Assembly (NCBI GenBank): GCA_021771755.1
Contig: JAETOL010000027.1
Span: 1-35,425, forward strand
Length of the DNA: 35,425 nt
Source of the DNA: Lachnospiraceae bacterium
GTDB lineage: Bacteria > Bacillota > Clostridia > Lachnospirales > Lachnospiraceae
Reading direction: 5' to 3'
Shown: piece after piece, positions 26,673-35,317 of the stretch
How positions within the stretch are numbered: the stretch's first letter is position 1
Layout of the letters: every line of letters begins with the position of its first letter
The notes under the pieces: model-generated
Told to the model about the DNA's origin: nothing
Databases searched by the model: none
What the model saw: only the letters and a program-made list of their open reading frames with translations
Made by a program: the position numbers and the translations under genes

Positions 26673-28637
26673 TCACTTCATCTCCCTTATCGCATTTTTT
26701 CCGGCTTTGATCTTGCTTACTAACGGAATCTTGGAGGAACAGATGAACTCACAGGAGCGGCATTCCACACAATCCATAACGTTCATATCCTTCATTCCCT
26801 GCCAGTTCTGCTCATCCGCATATTTTGCAAAATACAGCGGTGAAAGTTCCATTGGACAGACATCTACACAGCGTCCACATTTGATACATTCCATTGGCTG
26901 TGTCTGATCTGTGTCAACGGCAATGATTCCATTGGAACCCTTCATCATCGGAACGTCCAGATCAGTAAGCTCAAATCCCATCATAGGTCCGCCCATCTTG
27001 ATCTGTACATCATCATCTGTAGTACCGCCGCAATAGTCGATCATGTCTTTTACGCTGGTACCGATCTTCACAATATAGTTTCCAGGTTTTTTGATTTTTT
27101 CTCCGGTTACGGTAGCAACACGCTCAATCAGCGGCATACCTGTCTGGATCGCATCAGAAATAGCCTTGACTGTACTGATGTTGCTGACTACAACACCTAC
27201 ATCTGCAGGAAGACCTCCACGCGGAACAGTTCTGCCCGTCACACGTTTGATCAGAGTTTTTTCTGCACCCTGAGGATATTTGGTTCTGGCTGTCACAACC
27301 TCAATGTTCTCACAGTCAGCAACCTTCTCTTCCATAAGAGCAATGGCATCCGGCTTGTTATCCTCAATTACAATGATACCCTTCTGTGCATCTACAGTTT
27401 TAAGAACTGCCTTTAATCCATAAATGATATCATCCGCAAATTCCAGAAGGACTCTGTGGTCTGCCGTAAGAAGAGGTTCACATTCACAGCCGTTAAGGAT
27501 CACTGCTTCGATCGGTTTGTTTGGTTTCAGCTTCACAGCTGTCGGGAAGCCTGCTCCGCCCATACCTACGATACCTGCCTCACGGACGATCTCAATGATC
27601 TCATCCGGTGTAAGCTCCTCATATCCTTTATGAGGCTTCACAGATTCATGCAGGGTGTTCTTTCCATCGGATTCAATTACAACAGCCATGACCTCACTGC
27701 CTCTGGTGGCATGGAGACGCGGCTCTACTGCTACTACGGTTCCGCTGACACTGGAATGGACAGGTGCGCTGATAAAAGCAGAGGCTTCACCGATCTTCTG
27801 TCCTACCTTAACGGTATCTCCTACCTGTACTACAGGATTGGCCGGAGCGCCCAGATGCTGTGACATAGAGATCACTGCTGTCTTTGGTTCCGGGAATCTC
27901 TCCAGTGCAATGTGTTCACTGAGTTCCTTGCGCTCAGATGGATGAACGCCGCCGTAATAACCTGCAAAACGCTCTTCACGAACAGCATTGACATAATTAC
28001 GGATCACATTGACATTTACTTTGGAATAATCGCGAAGCTGAACCGGCTGATTTAAAAATTCTTCCAGACGACCCTGTTTCTCGAGTCTCTTGTAGATTTT
28101 TTCCCATGCGCAGTCTTTGTTCCCGTCAACCTCACATTTGCCATCCTTGGCGCCACCGCACTGTCCGTTTACAAGACTCTTGGAGCAGTCAACGATAGGG
28201 CAGATACCTCCTGTGATATTCAGATAGCACTGAGCACATGCATCACAGCTTTTTTTGGTAAGAGCCATTCCATGATGTCCGGTATAGTTCAGGGAGTTGC
28301 TGGCTGCATAAACAGGCTTGCCGGCAAGATCTGCAACTGTCTGGATTCCCAGTCCGCAGGAGATCACAATTACATTTTCGGTTCCCTCCGGAATGATATC
28401 CTGTAATTTCTTCTCTGTCAGAGTTTTGTTGCACAGGAAATCAACTCTGATGCTGCCTGTCACTGTCTTACCCTGTTCAGCGGCAAATTTTTCCAGTTCA
28501 CTACATTCCGGTTCATCCACAGTTTCAAATTCTTTAAAGCATTTGTTGCAGGCAACAATGAACAGATTGTCTTTATCGGCTAACAATTCTGCCAGTTCAT
28601 CGTTACTTTTTAACTTGTACTTGGTGTAGTTTTCCAA
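26673..28637 (-). CDS. rnfC2: MetV–RnfC2 fusion, electron-input subunit of methylene-THF reductase
   Basis: This protein has about 654 residues in two parts. Residues 1-205 form a MetV-like cysteine-rich domain (CNKCFKE, SCGLGIQ, CDACAQCYLNITGGICP, GQCGGAKDGKCEV). The remainder is RnfC-like: a biotinyl-type hammerhead region, NADH/FMN-binding GMGGAGFPTAVKL, NGCECEPLL, and two 4Fe-4S motifs (CIKCGRCVDVCP and CVECRSCEFICSSKIP) at the C-terminus. I prefer the TTG at 28637, which has an AGGAAGG site 7 nt before it. An ATG at 28658 would add seven residues but has a poor site. It begins the rnfC2-metV-metF operon and probably accepts electrons from NADH. A membrane Rnf complex is not implied: no other rnf genes are nearby. 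Confidence 0.9.
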   Translation of the reverse strand: MENYTKYKLKSNDELAELLADKDNLFIVACNKCFKEFETVDEPECSELEKFAAEQGKTVTGSIRVDFLCNKTLTEKKLQDIIPEGTENVIVISCGLGIQTVADLAGKPVYAASNSLNYTGHHGMALTKKSCDACAQCYLNITGGICPIVDCSKSLVNGQCGGAKDGKCEVDGNKDCAWEKIYKRLEKQGRLEEFLNQPVQLRDYSKVNVNVIRNYVNAVREERFAGYYGGVHPSERKELSEHIALERFPEPKTAVISMSQHLGAPANPVVQVGDTVKVGQKIGEASAFISAPVHSSVSGTVVAVEPRLHATRGSEVMAVVIESDGKNTLHESVKPHKGYEELTPDEIIEIVREAGIVGMGGAGFPTAVKLKPNKPIEAVILNGCECEPLLTADHRVLLEFADDIIYGLKAVLKTVDAQKGIIVIEDNKPDAIALMEEKVADCENIEVVTARTKYPQGAEKTLIKRVTGRTVPRGGLPADVGVVVSNISTVKAISDAIQTGMPLIERVATVTGEKIKKPGNYIVKIGTSVKDMIDYCGGTTDDDVQIKMGGPMMGFELTDLDVPMMKGSNGIIAVDTDQTQPMECIKCGRCVDVCPMELSPLYFAKYADEQNWQGMKDMNVMDCVECRSCEFICSSKIPLVSKIKAGKNAIREMK

Positions 28638-28753
28638 TTGCTCACCTTCCTTATCCATTTGATACACAAGCCTTTTGCTTCTTTGTTTAAATTATCTCTC
28701 CCTCTGCCCGGAAAAATAATAAGCAAATCACTCAGCTTGCATTAATACAATTT

Positions 28754-28762
28754 AGTATAACA
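28754..28762 (-). promoter_or_regulatory. Extended -10 promoter of the rnfC2-metV-metF operon
   Basis: On the minus strand TGTTATACT gives a TGn-extended -10 with no clear -35. A bulged inverted repeat (28769-28797) covers the -35 zone. The leader of about 110 nt shows no further structure I can name. Confidence 0.5.
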
Positions 28763-28841
28763 TATATTAGCCATATTTTCCAGTTTAAATATGGGCTTTT
28801 AGACACAAATATACATTGTGAACAAAAAATTTACCTTTTGT

Positions 28842-29489
28842 TCATTCTTCTCTTTTCAGTCTTGGAAGATTCCAGCGATAATGCGCTGCCAGATAACGGA
28901 TCAGGATCACTACTGCGGAAGCTCCCACCATAGCAGCTACTGTCCCAAAGCTGCGGTACATATAAACACAGACGATCGCCCCTACAATAGACGCACATGC
29001 ATAAATATGCTTTACAAAAATATAAGGCGGGACACCTGCCATCATATCTCTTAGGAGTCCGCCTCCCACTCCGGTGATCGTCCCCAGAAATACCAGAAGG
29101 AAGGTATTGTCCACATACCCTTGACGGATTCCGGTATGGACGCCAACCACTGTAAAGATTCCCAGCCCTATGGTATCCATGATCAGCATAAACCGATCAT
29201 AAATCTCTCTGAAGTGCCCTTCCAGAAGTTCCTTTTTCAGATACAGCACTCCAAAAACCACACAGGAGGTTATAGTCGCCACAATCGTATACACCGGCTT
29301 TTGAAACATTCCCGGAGGGATGATCCCCAGAACAATGTCACGGATCAGTCCGCCTCCAACCGAGGTAACGACTCCCAGGACACAGACACCAAAAATATCC
29401 ATCCGTCTCCCCACACCAACCATAGCGCCGGAAGCTGCAAAAGCAATTGTTCCTATGATTTCCATGATAAATGTTATTATTTCCTGCAT
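28842..29489 (-). CDS. TRIC/UPF0126 family seven-helix membrane protein
   Basis: This 215-residue inner-membrane protein has two internally repeated halves. Each half holds a glycine-rich signature: TSVGGGLIRDIVLG near residue 43 and TGVGGGLLRDMMAGVPP near 128. This is the YicG/TRIC family, related to trimeric cation channels; some bacterial members have been reported as glycine transporters. Seven hydrophobic segments can be counted. AAGGGGAG lies 9 nt before the ATG. It starts 51 nt after the MATE gene and may be cotranscribed with it. The substrate is unknown. Confidence 0.9.
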   Translation of the reverse strand: MQEIITFIMEIIGTIAFAASGAMVGVGRRMDIFGVCVLGVVTSVGGGLIRDIVLGIIPPGMFQKPVYTIVATITSCVVFGVLYLKKELLEGHFREIYDRFMLIMDTIGLGIFTVVGVHTGIRQGYVDNTFLLVFLGTITGVGGGLLRDMMAGVPPYIFVKHIYACASIVGAIVCVYMYRSFGTVAAMVGASAVVILIRYLAAHYRWNLPRLKREE

Positions 29490-29540
29490 AACAAAAAACT
29501 CCCCTTAATTAATTCAACATTTTTATCCGTATCCGCTGCT

Positions 29541-30905
29541 TTACCGGGACATCCCTGTTCCCAGATTTTTTCTGATCTTCAGATAATAGATATATCCCGT
29601 CAGATCTGCCAGAATCCATCCCACAGGAATCGCCCACCAGATGGCATTGACGCCAAACTGAGGCCGGGGAGCCAGAAGATACGCCAGCGCCACTCTGGTT
29701 CCCAGGGACAGAATCGTAAGGATCAAAGACATCACAGGCTTTTCTATTCCTCTGTATAATCCATACAGAAGAAACAGACACCCGATTCCCCAGTAAAATG
29801 CCCCCTCTATATGAAGGTAATTGACTCCCGCACTTACGATGGCAGGCTGTGGATCCGTCAGAAAGATTTCAACCAGAGGTGCAGCAAAGATCCATACGAT
29901 CACAGATATTACAAGGCAGAAGCCTACAGAAACTTTTACTGCCATACCGGACGCCTTTCTGATCCTGTCATATTTTTTTGCACCAAAATTCTGGGAAACA
30001 AAAAGAGAAAATGCATTTCCAAATTCCTGTGCGGGCATATATGCCAAAGTATCAATTTTTACTGCAACTGCAAATGCTGCCATGATCACAGTTCCAAAGC
30101 TGTTTACCAGTCCCTGGATCATCAGAATCCCAAAATTCATTACCGACTGCTGTGCACAGGTAAGAACCGAATACTGCATTACACGATTCAAGATAGCTTT
30201 TTCCATGTGCATATACTGTTTTTCTATTCTAAGTACCGGAACCTTCCACAAAGTATAAACAGCAATTCCAAGCCCGGCTGTCATCTGTGCGATCACAGTT
30301 GCCGCAGCCGCACCTTCCACACCTTTCCCAAGTCCTGCCACAAACCATAGATCCAGAATGATGTTTAAAACAGAAGACACCGCCAGGAACCATAAAGGAA
30401 CAACAGAATTTCCCACTGCCCGGAGCAGACACGCAAAAAAATTATATAAAAAAACAAAAAGGATCCCTGAAAAAATGATCCGTATATATTGATGCATCAG
30501 AGGATAAACCTCCTCCGGTATCTGTAAAAGTCTCAGGATAGGTTCTGTCCAGACAAATACTGCTGCATTCATGATTATGGTAACAATTCCTACAAATACA
30601 AAGGACACCCACATGCTTTTTTTCAGTTCCTGCTGATTTCCCGCTCCATAAGCAATAGAAAAAACAGCACCGCTTCCCATACAAAGACCCATGATCACGG
30701 AGGTTAAAAATGTCATCAAGGTATACGCTGATCCTACCGCCGCCAAAGCCTCCGCTCCCAGAAATCTTCCGACTACCATGGTGTCTGCAATATTGTAAAT
30801 CTGCTGCAGAAGATTTCCCATTATCATAGGAAAAGCAAAGATCAGCATGGTCTTCAGGATTTTTCCTTCGGTAAGATTTTTTTCCGCGTTTACAGTTTTT
30901 CTCAT
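29541..30905 (-). CDS. MATE family multidrug/toxin efflux transporter (first copy)
   Basis: This is a 12-helix cation-coupled exporter of the MATE superfamily, 454 residues, expected length. The N-terminal helix 1-2 region shows PMIMGNLLQQIYNIADTMVVGRFLG, and the repeat starts near FGTVIMAAFAVAVKIDTLAYMPAQEFGNA. I chose the ATG at 30905 (MRKTVNAEKNLTEGKIL): an AAGGAG site lies 12 nt before it, and the longer frame begins with an unlikely TTG at 30962. A palindrome in the promoter and a possible short upstream ORF suggest regulation. The substrate is not predictable. It is only distantly similar to the second MATE gene at 31278, so they are not a recent duplicate. Confidence 0.93.
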   Translation of the reverse strand: MRKTVNAEKNLTEGKILKTMLIFAFPMIMGNLLQQIYNIADTMVVGRFLGAEALAAVGSAYTLMTFLTSVIMGLCMGSGAVFSIAYGAGNQQELKKSMWVSFVFVGIVTIIMNAAVFVWTEPILRLLQIPEEVYPLMHQYIRIIFSGILFVFLYNFFACLLRAVGNSVVPLWFLAVSSVLNIILDLWFVAGLGKGVEGAAAATVIAQMTAGLGIAVYTLWKVPVLRIEKQYMHMEKAILNRVMQYSVLTCAQQSVMNFGILMIQGLVNSFGTVIMAAFAVAVKIDTLAYMPAQEFGNAFSLFVSQNFGAKKYDRIRKASGMAVKVSVGFCLVISVIVWIFAAPLVEIFLTDPQPAIVSAGVNYLHIEGAFYWGIGCLFLLYGLYRGIEKPVMSLILTILSLGTRVALAYLLAPRPQFGVNAIWWAIPVGWILADLTGYIYYLKIRKNLGTGMSR

Positions 30906-30921
30906 TTTCGCAAAATTCTCC

Positions 30922-31026
30922 TTATTCCAGAAAATTATAAATCTTTTTTTCCATAAAATCAACTGTCAGGAGCTGTTCTTTTTGCATATAAAAAGCAGGA
31001 TATCCTTCCCTGTCCGAATCAGACAT
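30922..31026 (-). CDS. Possible 34-residue upstream ORF (leader peptide) before the MATE gene
   Basis: An ATG at 31026 opens a frame starting MSDSDREGYPAFYMQKEQLL and ending in TAA at 30922; the TAA runs into the AAGGAG site of the MATE gene. The ATG falls at about the predicted start of transcription (TATAAT at 31039-31034), so translation would be leaderless. The composition is protein-like, but no homologue is recognised. It may be a leader peptide that affects MATE translation, or simply an open stretch. Confidence 0.35.
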   Translation of the reverse strand: MSDSDREGYPAFYMQKEQLLTVDFMEKKIYNFLE

Positions 31027-31033
31027 CGGCTTC

Positions 31034-31062
31034 ATTATACACTTTTGACAAAAGTATATATA
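31034..31062 (-). promoter_or_regulatory. MATE promoter with a palindromic operator
   Basis: A TATAAT -10 (31039-31034) has no good -35. Between -35 and -10 positions lies ACTTTTGACAAAAGT (31041-31055), a perfect 7+1+7 palindrome. This placement is typical of MerR-type activators, but a repressor is equally possible. Confidence 0.5.
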
Positions 31063-31077
31063 CCGCTTTTTGTTCAA

Positions 31078-31117
31078 CAAAAAAACCAGAAATACCTGTT
31101 TATAGATATTTCTGGTT
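31078..31117 (-). terminator. Terminator after tRNA-Trp
   Basis: On the minus strand AACCAGAAATA (31117-31107 side) pairs with its complement at 31094-31084 around a 12-nt loop and is followed by a T-run. It lies 10 nt after the tRNA end. Confidence 0.85.
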
Positions 31118-31126
31118 CTCATATAG

Positions 31127-31197
31127 CAGGGGATGAGAGAATCGAACTCCCACCAAAGGTTTTGGAGACCCCTATCATACCATTTGACCAATCCCCT
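31127..31197 (-). tRNA. tRNA-Trp (anticodon CCA)
   Basis: A full cloverleaf folds on the minus strand: 7-bp acceptor AGGGGAT/ATCCCCT with G discriminator, 4-bp D stem, anticodon stem GGGGT/ACCTT with two G-U pairs, loop CTCCAAA with anticodon CCA, 4-nt variable loop, and T arm GGGAG-TTCGATT-CTCTC. The terminal CCA is not encoded. It has its own promoter and terminator. Confidence 0.95.
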
Positions 31198-31214
31198 TTG
31201 CGATTACTTTATGA

Positions 31215-31243
31215 ATTATACATGCAAAAGGAACAATTGTCAA
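31215..31243 (-). promoter_or_regulatory. Consensus promoter of tRNA-Trp
   Basis: On the minus strand TTGACA (31243-31238), a 17-nt spacer and TATAAT (31220-31215) lie just upstream of the tRNA. Confidence 0.88.
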
Positions 31244-31277
31244 TAGCAGAAAAGGATTTTTCCAAAAATATTCATTT

Positions 31278-32687
31278 TTATTCAGAAACAAAGTTCTGCA
31301 GCCATACGCCTTTCTTTACCAGAATAAAACCGATAATGGATTTTATGATATCTGCCGCCTGAACAAAAGCAAAAATAGCCACAACAGATAATCCCGTATA
31401 GCGACTTAGTACAAATGCCATGCTCACGCTGACACACCACATAAATACACTGTCAAAAAGGAACGTGATCACTGTTTTTCCTCCTGACCGAAGTGTAAAG
31501 TAAGCAGCATGAAGAAACGCATTATTCGGCATAAACAGAGCACTGATCATAATAAACCAGCAGGCCAGCTTCTTTGCCTCAGGATTTGTGTTATAAAGTT
31601 CCGGGAAAAGCGGAGCAAGAACAAGAAGCACAGCCGCAACTCCAATACAGCAGAATACGGAAAAGGCGATCATCTTATTATCGGTATCTCTTGCCTTTTT
31701 CATATCACCTGCCCCCAGCAGCTGTCCTACTACAATTGCTACAGAGTCACCCAGAGCAATAAATACAATATTGAATACATTATTAATGGTATTGGAAATA
31801 TTCTGCGCTGCCACAACATTAAGTCCGCGAACAGAATAACACTGGGCAAGAATCGCCACACCGCAGGCCCACATCGTTTCATTCAGAAGCAGCGGTGTTC
31901 CCTTAACAAATATTTTCCATGCCAGGTTTTTCGGAACCTTTAAGGTTCGATACAGACCTTCTATGAACGGAAGCTTTTGTTTATTATGAGCTGCCCAGAT
32001 TAAAATGATCGCCACCTCTACATAGCGGGAAATCACTGTAGCAATGGCAGCTCCTTTGACTCCAAGCTGCGGAAAACCAAGCTTTCCATAAATCAGAAGA
32101 TAATTAAAAACAAGATTTACCAGAACTGCCGTTACTCCTGCCTTCATAGGAAGAACTGTCTCTCCGCATTCCCTTAAGGTGCTGGAATATACCTGTCCCA
32201 GCATAAAAGGCGGAAGTCCGATCAGCATAATATAAAGATACTGTTTCCCATAATTCAGAGTTGCTGCAATTTCCTCTGCGCTGCCTTCTCCCTGAAGGTA
32301 TATCCGTATCAGTGAATCTCCGGCAGTGAGAAATACAACAGCTGTTGCAACCGTAAGAATTACCGCCATCCAGAATTTGTAACGGAAGGTCTGCCGCACA
32401 CCCTCGTGATCCTTCTGTCCAAAATACTGTGCCGTAAAGATTCCCGCTCCTGCAAGTCCTCCGAACATACAAAGGTTATACACAAAGATCAGCTGATTTA
32501 CAATCGCAGCGCCTGACATCTGCTCTGTTCCGATCCGTCCGATCATAATGTTGTCCAGAAGACTGACAAAATTCGTGATTCCATTTTGAATCATGATAGG
32601 AATTGCTATGGCAAGCACCATCTTATAAAAAGCCTTATCACCTACAAATTTTCGCCAGAAACCTGTCTTTGTTCTTGTCATTTCCAT
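31278..32687 (-). CDS. MATE family efflux transporter (second copy)
   Basis: This is a 469-residue MATE exporter with the usual twelve hydrophobic segments. The N-terminal helices show AIPIMIQNGITNFVSLLDNIMIGRIG and the second half starts near VRGLNVVAAQNISNTINNVF. AGGAGGAATCTC precedes the ATG at 32687. It is divergent enough from the MATE gene at 29541 to suggest a different subfamily and substrate. It has its own promoter and stands alone as a transcription unit upstream of tRNA-Trp. No terminator was recognised behind it. Confidence 0.93.
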   Translation of the reverse strand: MEMTRTKTGFWRKFVGDKAFYKMVLAIAIPIMIQNGITNFVSLLDNIMIGRIGTEQMSGAAIVNQLIFVYNLCMFGGLAGAGIFTAQYFGQKDHEGVRQTFRYKFWMAVILTVATAVVFLTAGDSLIRIYLQGEGSAEEIAATLNYGKQYLYIMLIGLPPFMLGQVYSSTLRECGETVLPMKAGVTAVLVNLVFNYLLIYGKLGFPQLGVKGAAIATVISRYVEVAIILIWAAHNKQKLPFIEGLYRTLKVPKNLAWKIFVKGTPLLLNETMWACGVAILAQCYSVRGLNVVAAQNISNTINNVFNIVFIALGDSVAIVVGQLLGAGDMKKARDTDNKMIAFSVFCCIGVAAVLLVLAPLFPELYNTNPEAKKLACWFIMISALFMPNNAFLHAAYFTLRSGGKTVITFLFDSVFMWCVSVSMAFVLSRYTGLSVVAIFAFVQAADIIKSIIGFILVKKGVWLQNFVSE

Positions 32688-32747
32688 GAGATTCCTCCTC
32701 CCTTTTCTCTTTTGAAATCTTCTTTCCGCATAAGCGTACTAGAAAAA

Positions 32748-32776
32748 ATCATACTATAAAAAAGAGAGGCTTTCAA
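32748..32776 (-). promoter_or_regulatory. Promoter of the second MATE gene
   Basis: On the minus strand TTGAAA (32776-32771), 17 nt and TATGAT (32753-32748). It lies about 60 nt upstream of the start codon. Confidence 0.7.
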
Positions 32777-32805
32777 GTATTTTCTATGGAATCCTGAATA
32801 TTATT

Positions 32806-34415
32806 TTACTGTTCAAATACTACTTCTGTATGTAAAACAGCTCTTTCATCCAGATATTCTTTATAAGTCTTTTCTTTCTTTTTTTCTTTGTAATCTTCTG
32901 ACCAGTAATAGCCTTTCAGTTCATCCATATATTCGGTCCAGTCACAGATATAAACATATATTTTGGAAACGTCTCTGTCTTTTATGGCAAATATCCTGCC
33001 GTCACCTCCCTGATTTCCATAAGACAACGGCTCTCCGTCAGCATCCAGAACCGTACAGATATAATCTCCTCCGGTAACTTCATTTAATTGAATCTCAAAA
33101 GGTGTTTTTGTCACTGATACAACTCCATGTCCATTTTCATCTACAAGATTAATTTCTTTTGTAACCGTATCTTCCAGATTCTTTTTTACCGGAAGTGAAA
33201 ATTCCCAGTTTCCTTCCAGCGTCCAGGTATTATGCTCATTATCCATCTCAGCCATTTCCGGGTAAAGCTCTATATATTTATTGTGCATCTCTGTATCAAG
33301 CTGACGGACAAACTCTTTCTCCTCTTCTGTAAAGCTCTCATAATTATTTATATCAAGCCCTTTTTCCGCTAACGCCTCATTATATTCTTCTTTCAATTCC
33401 CTTGGCATTTCCGGCGTGGTATCCTGATCTGCAGGACGATAACCGTGAATGGATTTTATTTTCAATCCAACTGTAAATTCCTCTGGAATTTCCACTATAG
33501 GTTCATAATCCTCAGGATTGGTCATACCTATTTCATAAAGATATTCTTCCGTAAATTCCGGAATACCAAGAATATCTGCAGCTTCCTCAAAGCTGATTTC
33601 TCCTTCTGTCAAAGCATCCTGATCCACTCCTTTTTCCATCAGGAACTTCTTTTGAGCTTCATAATACTGTTCTGATCCACCAGCATTATACTTCGTCTCT
33701 TCAAGGTCAACCCTTAATACGCCTGCATAAGTATGTTCATCTATCATCTGACCGTCCAGATAAGGATCATTTAGTTTAAAATCTGCATTATAGCTTAATG
33801 GCATTTCCGTACCAGATCCCAGATACATAATGGGAATTCCATTGTTTTCATTAATCATCGTATCGGGAAAAGGCTTCTCTGATTCTATGGTAAAAGTAAG
33901 ATTCATGGCAGTATCATTACAGTAAACCTCATTCATGGTTATCGTAACTCCGTTTGAAGTTTTACTGTAAATACTGTCTTCGCTATCTATTTTTGCCCTG
34001 GAGTCCTCTGTGTTTCTTTCCCCTGTTTCTTCCGTCTGTTCTTCCAGTTTTGAAGCGTATTTTTCATAATCTCCCGCAAACCCAAGTGACGTTCCTATCC
34101 TGGCAAAAACGCTTCCAATCAAAGGAATTTCTTCTGCCAGTGCGGGATTGGTAATACAGATTGTTGAAAAAATCGCACCGGCAGCCGCTATCCCGGCAGC
34201 TGCTTTATACCTTTTTCTTTTTAATAATTTCGTATCTTTTTTCCTGTTTCTGCTTGAGCTCGTATCCTTTCAAAAGCATCTGATTTTGCCCGGTCTACCA
34301 CATCCGGAAGGTCAAATTCCTGATTCAGGGTCTCCCTGATCTTGTTTTCATCCTGTCTGTCTGAAGCCTTATCAGATCTGTGATCTACACTATAAAAATC
34401 TTTTCTTTTACTCAT
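32806..34415 (-). pseudogene. DUF4179-type membrane protein (probable anti-sigma factor), frameshifted
   Basis: Read through one frameshift, this is a protein of about 536 residues. A short cytosolic N-terminus (MSKRKDFYSVDHRSDKAS onward) is followed by one transmembrane helix (YKAAAGIAAAGAIFSTICI, about residues 75-93) and a large acidic extracellular domain of the DUF4179 type. Such proteins are often encoded behind ECF sigma genes and act as anti-sigma factors. The first 64 codons and the rest are in different frames. They join if the A-run at 34237-34242 had seven bases rather than six. The run reads A AAA AAG in frame, the classic -1 slippery heptamer. Its ATG overlaps the sigma stop by 4 nt (ATGA), so expression is coupled. 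Confidence 0.78.
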
Positions 34416-34959
34416 AAGATCATCCCTTCTTTCTTACGTGCAGTATGACATTTTTCATTCTGGCTGTGTCCAAAATACAATTCTCCTAATTGATTTCTTG
34501 CTCTGACCAGACGAGTCTTTACTGTATTTTCATTTATATCCAGAAGCTCTGAAATATCCTGTAATTTAAAACCGTATACATAATAAAGAATTAAGACTAC
34601 TCTGTATTTTTCATCTACCAGTTCCAGCATCTGTTTGAATTCAATCTCTGCCATAGATGAATCCCCTATGGACTGTTCCGGCATAAATTCAGGCATTTTT
34701 ATGTGGCGGTAATGCCTGAGAATCTTATTACATTCATTAATTAAAATCCTGGTCATCCATGTCTTAAAATATTCCGGTTTTTCAAAGTATTTAATTTTTC
34801 AAAGCAGGTAAGAATGGTGTCCTGGATGGCATCTGCTGCGTCCTCATCATTTGCTAAAATTGCTCTGGCAACTTTATACATACTCAAAGAATTCTGTTCC
34901 ATTAACTCCAGAAATGCATCTGCATCCCCTTTTATGGCGCGTTGCACCAAATGTTTCAA
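34412..34959 (-). pseudogene. ECF-type RNA polymerase sigma factor, frameshifted
   Basis: The combined frames give about 182 residues of an ECF sigma factor. Region 2 spans FLELMEQNSLSMYKVARAIL to DAIQDTILTCFEKLNTLK and region 4 spans VDEKYRVVLILYYVYGFKL to NTVKTRLVRARNQLGE. The frames separate at the A5 run at 34778-34782; a sixth A restores LKKPEYFKTWMTRILINECN, the expected family sequence. The start is TTG at 34959, with GGAGG 7 nt before it. It is coupled to the DUF4179 gene, its likely regulator. As sequenced, region 2 would be separated from region 4 and the protein would be inactive. Confidence 0.82.
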
Positions 34960-34998
34960 GTAAATCCCTCCTCTTTATGTTTTTCTCTTCGTTTATAT

Positions 34999-35025
34999 CG
35001 CGCGTTATAAATATCTTTTTGTTTC
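34999..35025 (-). promoter_or_regulatory. Possible ECF-type autoregulated promoter
   Basis: On the minus strand GAAAC (35025-35021) is followed after 16 nt by CGCGCG (35004-34999), about 40 nt upstream of the sigma gene. ECF promoters often have an AAC-containing -35 and a CG-containing -10, so self-activation is plausible. No good sigma-A promoter was seen. Confidence 0.35.
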
Positions 35026-35071
35026 TTTACACTTATTAGATAGAAAAAGAGAAGAAAAAGTTTCATGCAAT

Positions 35072-35101
35072 AAAAAAACTGTAATGCTTTCGCACTACAG
35101 T
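35072..35101 (-). terminator. Terminator of the rRNA transcript
   Basis: On the minus strand a 10-bp stem with a GAAA tetraloop (35101-35078) is followed by seven T. It lies about 217 nt after the 23S 3' end and closes the rRNA operon. Confidence 0.88.
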
Positions 35102-35317
35102 CTCTTAACGATCATATATTCAAAACTACATACATGTTGACATTTGGAATCGTGTGACCAAGCTTTCGCTTTCTACGACTCGCCGGTCATCTCGTGACTT
35201 CCGTCACTCGATGTCATTTGCTTCGCAAATGTCTGTCCCAGTCTGTAAACCTCCCTCTGTGAGTAAACTCACTCCGGTCTGTTTCCATCCTGTTCCAGCC
35301 GCTCGTCTCAGCTTTTT
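35102..35317 (-). other. rRNA operon 3' spacer with a row of small hairpins; no 5S gene
   Basis: The spacer between the 23S 3' end and the terminator codes for nothing visible. It holds three short perfect hairpins: 35215-35231 (7-bp stem, 3-nt loop), 35194-35207 (5 bp) and 35259-35272 (5 bp). I do not recognise 5S rRNA, which usually follows 23S, nor any tRNA. Confidence 0.6.

Noticed and set aside
26673..28637. A membrane Rnf complex operon
   Set aside because: Only an RnfC-like subunit is present, without rnfA, B, D, E or G. The neighbours are metV and metF, so it belongs to the methylene-THF reductase.
28769..28797. Bulged inverted repeat near the rnfC2 promoter as a terminator for the TRIC gene
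   Set aside because: On the minus strand no T-run follows it. It has a short T-run only on the plus strand, where no gene would need it.
31278..32687. The two MATE genes as a recent tandem duplication
   Set aside because: Their N-terminal and central sequences differ widely and they are separated by a tRNA gene, so they look like different subfamilies.
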